Shown here: one piece after another, positions 55,093 to 64,000 of the stretch
Position numbering within the stretch: position 1 is the first letter of the stretch
Layout of the letters: every line of letters begins with the position of its first letter
Source: Wurfbainia villosa
Lineage: Eukaryota; Streptophyta; Magnoliopsida; Zingiberales; Zingiberaceae
NCBI GenBank assembly: GCA_025175895.1
Contig: CM046004.1
Span: 15,115,011-15,179,010, forward strand
Length of the DNA stretch: 64,000 nt
Direction: 5' to 3'
Notes under the pieces: generated by a model
Databases searched by the model: none
Told to the model about the DNA's origin: nothing
Seen by the model: only the letters and a program-made list of their open reading frames with translations
Made by a program: the position numbers and the translations under genes

Positions 55093-56513
55093 TGTAGGGG
55101 ATCGATTGGCCGACTAGAGGGGGGTGAATAGCCCTCGTTCGTTGGATGTCGTAATTCGTTCATTCTCGTGTGCTTGTCTACAATTGTCGTTAATATACGC
55201 AGCGGAATAACAATAATAATGAAACTAACAACAATACACAATCACACAACACAAGATATACGTGGTTTGGAACTGAATGGTTCCTACTCCACGGGCGAGC
55301 TCACCGAGCTCTAGTTATGCACACGACACTAACTACAACACTCCTTCTCGACAACACGTCGGAGGTGGAGAAACCTCTCACAAGCAATTACAATGTAATA
55401 TATAAATACAAGCAAATACACAAATACAATACACAAGAAAACTTTCATCGATTGCTTTGATCGCTTTGCTTGTTGCTTGCTTTGATTGGCTCTTGAAGGA
55501 CTGGAATGCAGCAGCAATTCCCCTCCAATAGCTCCACAAAAACCATGGCAAAAACCTCCATCTCGAGCTCCTTTTATAACCTGCATCGGTGTTTTCGCCT
55601 AGCGAGTGATTGCCAAAGGCCCGATCATTGCCCTGTAACCGTTGTCTCACAATGGTCAGATCCATGTCAGACAAGTTCCAACGGATCACCTACCAGTCGA
55701 CTGATGATGCCCATCAGTCGACTGGTGACCTAGTATCGATAATCGGCGCCCGATCGGCTCTGACATTCTATACTCGCGACACTCCCATCGATCATTGCCA
55801 TCCCTCGGATCGGCGTCATCTGCTCGATCGATCGATCATTGCCGATCCATGGCGATCGGCGCAAGCACAAAACCTAGCCTTACACGGTCGAACCTAGTCG
55901 ACTTGGACCAATCGAGCCGGCACCTATGCGGTCGGTGGCGTCGGGCAAAACCTCAAACACCAAGTTGTTTGAGCATCGACCGTCGGGTAAACCCTCAAAC
56001 ATCAAGTTTGAGCCTCCGACACTCGATCTTAGCCACTTGGCCAAGTCCACCTTATCCCTCATGGAGTTCCCCAAGCTCTCTTCCCTCGGCCTCGTCTCGG
56101 ATGTGCGCCGCGCGGCCAGCGCCATCCTTCGCGTCTCATACCCTAGAAGTATGCTTCCCTTTGGGCTCACTCCATTCGCTCCCCGTCCGGCGGTCCCTCG
56201 GATGCACCAAGCGCATGGCTTTGTAATGCCATCCTTCACCGACTCAAGGACCCCGAGCCTAGTGAACTTACCAAGTCCTTAAGACTTCCCATATGCACCA
56301 AGCGCCCGGCTTCGCAATGCATTTCTCACCAAACACCAAGCGCACGGCTTCTCAATGCTTTGGATTTCCCATGTCAACCCCATGTTGGACTTTCCCACAC
56401 CAAGCTCCATGCTTGGATTTTCCATGCCAACACCATGTTGGACTTTCCCATGTCATGAGTTTTGTCTATCATCAAAATACCATCAAGGTACTGCTGGGCC
56501 GATTGCACCAACA
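55093..56513 (-). repeat. Sirevirus-like 5' LTR (1,421 bp)
   Basis: Matches 50489-51884. It includes a perfect 15-bp-arm hairpin (55692-55726) that is degenerate in the other LTR, and only two units of the tandem CGGCTTCGCAATGC array (56297-56358). Confidence 0.9.
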
Positions 56514-56686
56514 ATCTCCCCCTTTTTGATGATTGACAAAACTACCATCTCAAGTCTACCAATTCTCCCATATTGGCAATTCTCATATCCCAATGAGAAT
56601 TCCAACGAACCCTAATTGGTAACTTGGTAACTTCTCCCCCTTTTTGACATTACATCAAAAAGGTCCTCCCCAAGGGTATGAATGTT
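56514..56686 (-). repeat. second copy of purine tract and adjoining internal DNA
   Basis: Near-identical to 51885-52052. It ends abruptly at AAGGGTATGAATG, where gypsy-2 LTR sequence resumes. Confidence 0.88.
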
Positions 56687-57058
56687 GGTGCTACGCTGAC
56701 CGATCCATCCCATCTCCGTTTTTCGAGTCTCCCGAGGAGTTCGTTTTTGGTTATGTCTTGGACTTTGATATGTATGGACTTGTTGTTATTATGGATTTGT
56801 CATGATGCCGTGGACTCTATTTGTGTAGTCGTTGTTTTATTTACGGTTTTATGATTGCGGACTTGTCAGGTGGTGTACACCTGTATGTTTCTGGTATGTA
56901 TGTTGTGGGTATGTGGTTTTTATTTCCGCTGCTGTTATTATGTTATATTATGTTGTTGTTGTGGGCCTACGAGCCTTGTATTAACCCGAAATGTTGCCAC
57001 GTACAAGAGATATGCCGTCCGTTTGATTTTTGACACGGTATACTCTCGGGGCATGACG
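56687..57058 (+). repeat. gypsy-2 5' LTR, 3'-terminal part
   Basis: It ends TCTCGGGGCATGACG, like the solo LTR of gypsy-1 (CTCGGGGCATGACA), with the last base changed. A middle portion of the LTR is not present between 50488 and 56687. Confidence 0.85.
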
Positions 57059-57065
57059 ACTTTAT

Positions 57066-57078
57066 TGGTATCAGAGCC
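57066..57078 (+). other. gypsy-2 primer binding site
   Basis: TGGTATCAGAGCC is an exact match to the initiator-Met tRNA complement, 7 bases after the LTR end. Confidence 0.95.
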
Positions 57079-57282
57079 GAAGGTTCTGTGATGTCATACA
57101 ATGATTTTTGTTTTGAGTCTTGGATTCTCAAGAGTCGGTATATTTTTCGGATTTGGTTTTTGTGAGATGGAATTGACAGCAGCATCAGCTCCAGGTAGCA
57201 TGAAGTGAGTATTTCTGAAAACTCATATTTCAGATAGTTACTTATCTAAATTTGTTCAACAGGTGTATATCGTCAAAGATTA

Positions 57283-58565
57283 TGGCACCTATGCAGACTC
57301 GTAGTAGAGGTCGTCCATCAAGGCGATCTCTTTGAGCCGAGGGACAGAGGTGCCATCGAGCCTATTCGAACAACCTCGCCTTTCCCTATTGGTGATTCGA
57401 GCCTCGTAATCCGGATATACGACTATGCCAGAGCTGCAGAGTCCGGTTGGCTCGATAAGACACGGATACTGTGTTAGCACAATCGACAAGGAAAAGTTCA
57501 CCTTGTTCCGAGGGAGTCCGACCCATGGATTGCCTGATCTGGAAAATATGGAAGACACCTTCGAGTATACGAACTGCATGGAGAAGGTGGGCCTAGATAT
57601 CGCCTCGTAGATCAAGCCACTTGGTGGAAATTGCAAGACTCTATTCGGGAGCGTGATTTCTTGCCAGACGCTCGAGACAAGATTTCTTCTGATTTTCTAT
57701 AACACGCCATCGAATTTCGAGCTCAAGCAAGGTGATCGCTAGAGTACAATGCGAGTTTCCGACTATTAGAGTTCTATTCTCACCGTAGAACAGATGCAAA
57801 TCGGATGTACCAGCCACACAAGGTCTTGCTACCTATACGGAGCGATGTCGATCTATCATTACCTCATACAGGAGGCATTGACCGCACCTTCATCGATGAC
57901 TCAAACAAATTTCCGTAGAAAGATATGAGAAGCAAAATGACTATACAAATAACCAAAGAGTCCCTGGGACCCAAGAAAGGAGCAAAAAGGAACTACATGG
58001 CCTAAGGTCAGCCTAGATCGCAGTGGCCGCCCAACCGAGTATTCGAGGGTCTCAGAGCAAGCCTACAATGGATGCTTCGACCTCTACGCCTTCATGTCCC
58101 TTGATTTGAACACGGCACCTAACGGCCCTCTTCTTTTTTTTCTTCTTTTCTTTCTTTTCTTTCTTTCTTCTACTAGTCATGATTGTACACGAAAGCACGG
58201 TTGGAGTTTCTTGGCAGCTCAACAAGGGAAGAAGTCTACCAGCCGATCGAGGACAACACCGCGGACTCGGACATATGGGCGAGCGCGGTACCTCCACGGC
58301 TCGATTGTACGGATGCGGGGTGCCCGTACGATGATGCCAACAGCGATCCAGTATCCTGCATCTCCGGTGATCTACTATCCAGGAGTATCCGCACCGCAGC
58401 AGTTCTTACCAGCCAACTCTCAGGGATATCTTATGCCTACACACGGGCTTCGGCCTCGGTACCACGAGCGGATCCGGTAGGAGTGGAGGCACACTACTAC
58501 CGTCGAGATGCGATCGGCGAATATCGAGGACGAGTTTTGCCATCACTAGAGATGAGGCACACGTA
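57283..58565 (+). pseudogene. gypsy-2 gag remnant
   Basis: ATG at 57283 starts MAPMQTRSRGRPSRRSL followed by a stop. Later pieces in changing frames include MEDTFEYTNCMEKVGLDIAS, FLPDARDKI and FRLLEFYSHRRTDANRMYQP. A pyrimidine run (58128-58175) sits in the middle. 58450-58560 is the hydrophilic end. Many stops. The overlapping 127- and 128-codon frames at 58094-58566 are pieces of the same decayed region. Confidence 0.65.
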
Positions 58566-58599
58566 GGTGAGGATCAATCATACGCGGTATGGTTTCAGT

Positions 58600-58860
58600 T
58601 TATTCTATATATGCTGATACGTTGATTGATACCGGTAGTTCTCATTCATTCGTATCTAGAGTATTTTTGGATAGAGTTGGAAGAATCCCAATGGTTCATT
58701 CTTGTGGGTTAGCAGTATCCTTGCCATCATGAGAGGTGCTAACTAGCCACCAAGAAATCAAGAGTTGCCCATTAGATTTTGACGGGCATACCCTTACAGT
58801 GGACCTCCAGGTGTTGGAAATAATAGAGTTCGATATTATTCTCGGTATGGACTGGTTGGC
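58600..58860 (+). pseudogene. gypsy-2 aspartic protease
   Basis: DTLIDTGSSHSFVS (about 58618-58660) carries the DTG active site. FDIILGMDWLAAYHAI follows at 58830, the usual ILG(M)DWL landmark of chromoviral protease. The frame changes at about 58735. Confidence 0.85.
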
Positions 58861-59985
58861 CGCTTATCACGCTATAGTGGATTGTAGAGCAAGAGTGGTG
58901 ACTTTCCGACCACCAGATCAACCAGCTTGGGAATTTGTTGGTACTAGAGATGATGGATTATCTATTATATCGGCTTTACAGGCTCAGAAGCTATTGGCCC
59001 AGGGTTGTCAGGGTTATTTATTATCTCTAGTCAAAGTTGAGAATGAAGGACTACCACCTCTCTCTGATGTGCGAGTAGTCCGGGAGTATCTAGATGTATT
59101 TCCAGATGAACTTTCAGGCTTGCCACCTCCTAGGCAAGTGGAATTTGCGATAGAGGTGATTCCAGGAACTGCACCTATATCGAAACCTCCTTATCGGATG
59201 GCGCCAAAGGAGCTGAATGAACTTAAAGTTCAACTGTAGGAGTTGCTGGATAATGGATTCATCCGCCCTAGTGTTTCACCATGGGGAGCATCGGTACTCT
59301 TTGTCAAAAAAAAAGGATGGATCATTGCGACTATGTATTGACTATCGGCAACTGAATGCAGTCACAGTTAAGAACAAATATCCACTGCCGAGGATAGAAG
59401 ATTTGTTCGATCAGCTTAAGGATATATGTGTGTATTCTAAAATTGATCCGCGCTCAGGATATCATCATCTTCGGATAAGAGATGAGGATGTTCAGAAAAC
59501 AGCTTTTGCACCCGTTATGGGCATTACGAGTTTCTAGTGATGCCTTTAGGTCTCACGAATGCCCCAGCTGCATTTATGGACTTAATGAACTATTCCTGAG
59601 GTATATAGATCAGTTCGTGATAGTGTTCATCAATGATATATTGATTTATTCTCTATCAGAGGAGGAGCATGAACAACATCTGCGGATAGTATTAGAGACG
59701 TTGCGACAGGAACAATTGTATGCCAAATTCAGTAAGTGTGCGTTCTGGTTATCTTCAGTGGGTTTTCTTGGACATGTGGTGTCCAACAGAGGTATTTCTA
59801 TAGATCCCCAGAAGATTGAGGTGATTACCAGTTGGGAGCAGCCAAAATCAGTGCAGGAGGTTCGTAGTTTCCTTGGTCTGGCCGGGTATTATCGGAGATT
59901 CGTGGAGGGATTCTCGAGTATTGCCATGCCACTCACTACTTTGACTTCGGAAAGGGGTCAAGTTCACCTGGTCAGAGGCCTGTGA
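58736..59985 (+). pseudogene. gypsy-2 reverse transcriptase, catalytic Asp lost
   Basis: 58736-59239 ends with RVVREYLDVFPDELSGLPPP and PPYRMAPKELNELK. A stop at 59237 and a one-base shift near 59315 follow. 59217-59537 has LCIDYRQLNAVTVKNKYPLP and RSGYHHLRIRDEDVQKTAF. In 59482-59985 the active-site block reads VFINDILIYS where FxDD is expected. Asn replaces the first Asp (a single G-to-A change). Later landmarks are CAFWLSSVGFLGHVVSNRGI and VRSFLGLAGYYRRFVEGFS. Confidence 0.9.
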
Positions 59986-60034
59986 AACTAGCTTCCAGGA
60001 GCTTAAGCGACGGCTAGTTTCTGCACCAATCTTA

Positions 60035-60583
60035 GTGATTCCTTCTGGTGTTGATGGGATGGTTCTCTATACGGATGCTTCTATCCAAGGGTTGGGAGCA
60101 GTTCTGATGCAGTTCAACCGTGTGGTATCTTATGTCTTCCGTCAACTAAAAGATCACAAGAGAAATTACCCAGTGCACGATCTGGAGTTAGCCGCCATTA
60201 TTTTCGCATTGAAGATATGGAGGCACTACTTGTATGGGATTACCTTTGAGATCTACACAGACCATAAAAGTCTGAAGTATCTGTTCACACAGAAAGAGCT
60301 GAATCTGAGACAGAGACGGTGGATGGAATATCTGAAGGATTATGACTACACCATCCAGTATCATCCGGGAAAAGCTAATGTGGTAGCAGATGCACTGAGC
60401 AGAAAGTCTCGTGGAGTTCTAGTCGGTCATCTGACAGCGGTTACCGATCTAGTTCGACAGTTCTCAGAGTTGGGATTGTCGGAACACGGTCAAACATCCT
60501 GGGGAATATTAGTTTCTATGGTTGCCCAGTCCGCTATTACTGAGAGGATCAAGGAAGCACAAGTCAGTGACCAGCATCTGTAG
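60035..60583 (+). pseudogene. gypsy-2 RNase H
   Basis: MVLYTDASIQGLGAVLMQ, then HDLELAAIIFALKIWRHYLY, EIYTDHKSLKYLFTQKELNL and YHPGKANVVADALSRKS give the full set of catalytic acidic residues (TDAS, ELAA, TDHKSL, ADALSRK). This is the best-preserved part of pol. Confidence 0.9.
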
Positions 60584-60639
60584 TTCTTGAGCAGCACGAT
60601 AGACTCAGAACGTCAGACGAATTTCTCGAGTGACGAGAA

Positions 60640-61962
60640 TGGTGTACTTCATTTCTGAGGACGACTATGTGTTCCGGACACACACCCAGTTAAGGAAGAA
60701 TTATTACAGGAAGCACATCAGTCGAGATTTGCTATACATCCTGGTGGTACTCGGATGTACCGAGATTTGAAGCGCTTATACTGGTGGAACGGTATGAAAT
60801 GAGATATTGCAGATTTTGTTGCACGATGTCTAGTATGCCAGCAAGTGAAGGCTGAACATCAGAAACCTGCTGGCTTACTTTAGGAAATTTCGATCCCGGA
60901 ATGGAAGTGGGAAAATATCACGATGGATTTCGTTACGGGATTACCCAGAACCCGTAAAGGACATACTGCGATTTGGGTGATCATGGATCGATTAACCAAA
61001 TCAGCTCACTTCCTTCCGATTCGTGAGAGGACTCATTGGATCGTCTAGCGGAATTGTACTGCCGAGAGATCATCAGATTACATGGTGTACCGTTGAGTAT
61101 CATATCTGATAGAGATCCGTGATTTACTTCGCGATTCTGGAAGAGTCTGCAGCAGGCCATGGGCACAGAGCTTCGACTCAGTACAACCTTTCATCCACAG
61201 ATAGACGGACAGTCTGAATGTACCATTCAGACTCTGGAGGATCTATTGAGATCTTGCATCATGGATTTCAGTGGCAGTTGGGAGGATCACATTCCTTTAG
61301 TGGAGTTTGCCTACAACAACAGCTACCACTCTTCTATCCAGATGGCTCCTTTCGAGGCATTATATGGTAGACCCTGTAGATCTCCTGTGTTATGGGAGGA
61401 AGTTAGGGAACGACAGATATTGGGGCCTCAGAGTATCAAGCGTGATGCAGAGTTGGTACGAGTGATCAGACGACGGTTATCTGAGGCACAGGATCAACAA
61501 AAGAGTTATGCGGACCGGAGGCGACGACCTTTGGAATTTTTAGTCGGGGACCATGTATTCCTACGAGTGTCACCCACCAAAGGAGTCAAGAGATTTGGGC
61601 TAAAAGGAAAATTAGCTCCACGCTACATTGGGCCATTTGAGATATTGGAGCGGATTGGGGGTGTAGCTTATCGGTTGGCTTTACCTCCGACACTGGCGGG
61701 TGTTCACAACGTATTCCATGTATCTATGCTGAGGAAATACATGCCACGATCTGACCATGTTCTGAAAGAAGTTCCGATACCACTCCAGGCGAATACGACT
61801 TATGAGGAGACTCCAGTGCAGATTCTTGGTCGCAAGGAGCGACAGTTGCGGAACAAAACCATCCGACTTGTAAAGGTGGGATGGCAGCATCATACGGATG
61901 AGGAGCCTACATGGGAGCTGGAAGATACTATTCGAGCTCGATACCCTCATTTGTTTACTTGA
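60640..61962 (+). pseudogene. gypsy-2 integrase with chromodomain-like end
   Basis: The zinc-binding part (HPGGTRMYRDLKRLYWWNGM, CLVCQQVKAEHQKPAG) and the start of the core (KWENITMDFVTGLPRT, MDRLTKSAHFLPIRER) lie at 60690-61030 with several stops. 61159-61962 is an open frame of 267 codons from TTFHPQIDGQSECTIQTLED (catalytic Glu) through EFAYNNSYHSSIQMAPFEAL to KLAPRYIGPFEILERIG and the PTWELEDTIRARYPHLF end. The middle core, including the second Asp, is damaged at 61030-61160. Confidence 0.9.
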
Positions 61963-62034
61963 GGTATGTGGTTATTTCAGAATATGCTTGATCTAATTTT
62001 TGCATTTAAGTACGAAATTTGGGGACCAAATTTT

Positions 62035-62050
62035 AATAAGTGAGGGAGAA
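62035..62050 (+). other. gypsy-2 polypurine tract
   Basis: AATAAGTGAGGGAGAA directly precedes the 3' LTR start TGTAAAATACC. Confidence 0.85.
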
Positions 62051-64000
62051 TGTAAAATACCATAGAAAAAATAAATAAATAATAATAAATGTTGGGTAAT
62101 TAGGAGAATTCCCTATAAAAATTTTTCAGAAATTTTTAGAAATTTTTCTAGACTCGAATGGGGATTTCTAAGACCCTTTTTGCTTAGAAGGGGTTAAAGG
62201 GCTTAACGGGTCTGAGATTCGACCCGTTATCTGCCCAATTCGACCCGTTCATTAACGGAGCCATTCGCGCCACTAACTTTAAGTTTTTCGGCGAGCGTTA
62301 CCCCATCACGTTATTTCCTTACCTCTTCCGCGACCACAAATCTCCCGATCAACTTCTTCTCTCCGCTCTCGATCCCATTTCCTCTCCTCCTCCGTGCGAC
62401 CTCTGCGACCCCTGCCGGCCGGAGTTCGTCGACTCCTCTGTGCGAGTGGACGACGGCAAGTGACGGTGCTCGCGGGCAAACCAGAGCAATGAAGGGGTTC
62501 GCGATTTGGGGGCTTGGGTCGACGACGATGGCACGGTGCTCGAGTAGGAAAGATGGCGTTGTCAGCCGGCCGGAGGGTCGATGTGAGTTAAACGTCGTCG
62601 GGGGGCGTTGATTTCGCCGGTGAGCAGAGTCATCAGTTGGAGGCTTGGACCGACGACAGCGTCACTTGCGCTCGATTTCACGCTGTCGAAGGTGGGTTAT
62701 GGTCCGATCGAAGTGGAGACTACGCTGGTGGTCGCCGGAGCAAGGTAAGGCGTGGATTTTTCTTATAGTAGAAGGGATTTTGGAGTCCTCTGGATTTGCC
62801 GCGGCTAAACCAGAATTTTGTTGTTTTGGGCAGCAACGTTTCTGTGGTTTGTCGGTTATAGGGGGTTTCTCACTGCCGATCAGCGCCGGAGCTAGGGCAC
62901 TGGAGTTCTTGGCAGGCGAACAGGGCAGTGGATCTGGTGAACAGGGCTGTCGGTAAGGATTATTCGGTCGATGAAGTTCTACTATCAGTAAGCCTAGTTT
63001 TCCTTAGGTTACTGTGAGGTTCTTTTCCTTGGCTGACACCATTGCAAAAATTGGAGCAGGGACCTTGCATCGGCAAACTGAGGATTGGGAAGGTTGTGTT
63101 GCCGGTGGAGGTTTCAAATTGTTGGTAAGCATGAAACTCTTCCCTGTTTTTTGTTCAGTCCAGTTGGATTAGTCATATTACTATGTAAATATGTTTCCTG
63201 CCGTGGGTGTTGAACGGTAAGAGTTGTGGTAGTATGGTAGTGGCTAAATGGGTTAGGTAAGTGTTGATTAGAGGTGTTGTCGGGCTGTGTCCTATTGCAT
63301 TGATGAGCCGTGGTTGAGAGCTCAACTTTGTCGAAACGACAATTAATGGATTGGGCAGGAACTGGGTTTGAATTAATAATAAGGGTTGGTCGATGGTGAG
63401 GTTTTGTTGGGTGTTTGACCGGTTGTGAAACAGTAGTTGTGTTTGGGCTACGAATAGAGATGTGTATCGGTGTGAATATAGGTTAGATTAATACTTAATT
63501 TGTTGGTGATCCTATTACATCAAATTAAGTATAAAAAGATTAAATCTTCATGAGATTGACTTTGTTAAGTCGGATATAGAATTGGATGAGGGAGTTAGCA
63601 CTTTTGCTAATTGAAACCGATGGATTTAAAAATAAATGGTCAAGTCTGGCTCATTAGGGTTTCTAAATCGTATTCGATAAGGGATACGGATATGTGGATA
63701 ACGTAGTAGCTAATCATATTATTGTTGTATGCTTTCACTGAATGATAATTGATGATATTTGCAGGACGTGGATACGAGACGGGTCCGCGGCCGTGAGGAG
63801 TTTATTACTACGAGCATTGACAGCAGGTGGGTAATTTCCTACCGGTCAGGTAGATGTAATGACTTTCAGATTTAGACATAGATATGAGCATGTTAGGTGT
63901 TCATATTATCTTGACCCTGCTCTGTTTATCGTATGCTTGAACTTATCGTTGATATATATGTGTGCTCAGTTGTTGATATCACATATTCCCTATCATGATC
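62051..64000 (+). repeat. gypsy-2 3' LTR (partial, runs off right edge)
   Basis: At least 1,950 bp. TATAAAA at about 62111, a GC-rich block (62260-62740), a donor-like CGGAGCAAG|GTAAGG (cut after 62744) and an acceptor-like GATATTTGCAG|GACG (63764). The 103-codon frame at 62645-62956 is LTR sequence, not a gene. Confidence 0.9.

Larger units (their letters stand above)
50489..56686 (-). mobile_element. Sirevirus-like copia derivative: gag only, tandem LTR arrangement
   Basis: Two direct LTRs (50489-51884 and 55093-56513) have TG...CA ends (the left copy has a mutated end). On the minus strand, the right LTR is followed by a PBS (AGTGGTATTAGAGCC, 55092-55078), a gag, about 1.4 kb of non-coding DNA, a purine tract (TCAAAAAGGGGGAGAT) and the left LTR. 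There is no protease, integrase or reverse transcriptase. To the right of the right LTR, 56514-56686 repeats 51885-52052 (purine tract and adjoining internal DNA). That is expected only if this LTR was also the 3' LTR of a second, truncated unit. A target duplication is absent. Confidence 0.85.
49750..64000 (+). mobile_element. gypsy-2: Ty3/gypsy chromovirus (Tekay-like), runs off right edge
   Basis: The LTR starts at 49750 (TATAAAATACC, probably from TGTAAAATACC) and again at 62051 (TGTAAAATACC). Between are a PBS (57066-57078), a decayed gag, protease, reverse transcriptase, RNase H, integrase with chromodomain-like end and a purine tract. The 5' LTR is split by the Sirevirus-like insertion. 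Insertion was into Copia-C. The integrase ending (a PTWELEDTIRARYPHLF block) is typical of plant chromoviruses. Confidence 0.93.

Noticed and set aside
58094..58566. 127/128-codon overlapping frames presented as possible genes
   Set aside because: They are parts of the decayed gypsy-2 gag region in two frames. They include a poly-Phe/Leu stretch from a pyrimidine run and have no independent similarity.
1..64000. A novel host defence or metabolic gene cluster
   Set aside because: Every recognisable coding stretch belongs to a transposon or retrotransposon, apart from the short coilin-like exon. No cluster is supported.

Overview
The window is a transposable-element nest from a plant (angiosperm) nuclear chromosome. 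It holds Ty3/gypsy chromovirus and Ty1/copia LTR retrotransposons primed by initiator-Met tRNA, a complete CACTA DNA transposon, a tRNA-derived SINE, solo-LTR-like insertions, and AT-rich decayed DNA. I found no intact host gene, rRNA, functional tRNA gene or CRISPR array. The only host-like trace is a short exon-like piece resembling the basic region of coilin. The species cannot be named from the sequence alone.

Region 1, 1-24316: a minus-strand gypsy element (gypsy-1). Its 3' LTR is 1-988 and runs off the left edge. The internal region, 989-5988, keeps only integrase and RNase H remnants plus decayed DNA. The 5' LTR (about 2.96 kb) is split into 5989-6282, 18878-19517 and 22285-24316. The first gap holds a 12,595-bp CACTA transposon (6283-18877, target duplication ACC) with a TNPD-type transposase pseudogene and a TNPA-like/Ulp1-protease pseudogene. 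The transposase is interrupted by a 2,086-bp LTR-like insertion (14807-16892, duplication CATAC). The second gap holds a solo LTR of the same gypsy family in the opposite orientation (19518-22284, duplication GTGGG/GTGAG). That solo LTR preserves the empty CACTA target site.

Region 2, 24317-34963: a copia-like LTR fragment with a TATA box, a low-complexity stretch with small tandem duplications and the coilin-like exon, then a decayed minus-strand copia element (Copia-A, 27796-33704) carrying a SINE (31143-31337) with 15-bp target duplications.

Region 3, 34964-49749: Copia-B (34969-43809, minus, duplication TTATA, two LTRs of about 1.85 kb), an adjacent foldback, then a plus-strand element, Copia-C. 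Copia-C has a promoter with three stacked perfect hairpins, a leader full of repeated CAGTCTGG-like motifs, an extra 149-codon reading frame upstream of gag, and gag-protease-integrase remnants. It is cut off at the start of reverse transcriptase.

Region 4, 49750-64000: a plus-strand gypsy element (gypsy-2, Tekay-like chromovirus ending) that cuts Copia-C. Its 5' LTR contains a minus-strand Sirevirus-like copia derivative (50489-56686) with a nearly open gag and no pol. Its protease, reverse transcriptase, RNase H and integrase are recognisable but broken. Its 3' LTR starts at 62051 and runs off the right edge.

The genes are element-encoded replication and transposition functions, nearly all pseudogenised. 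The most unusual features are the readable insertion history, a conserved intron-like donor/acceptor pair inside the gypsy LTRs, the gag-only tandem-LTR element, and the Copia-C leader with its extra reading frame and hairpin promoter.
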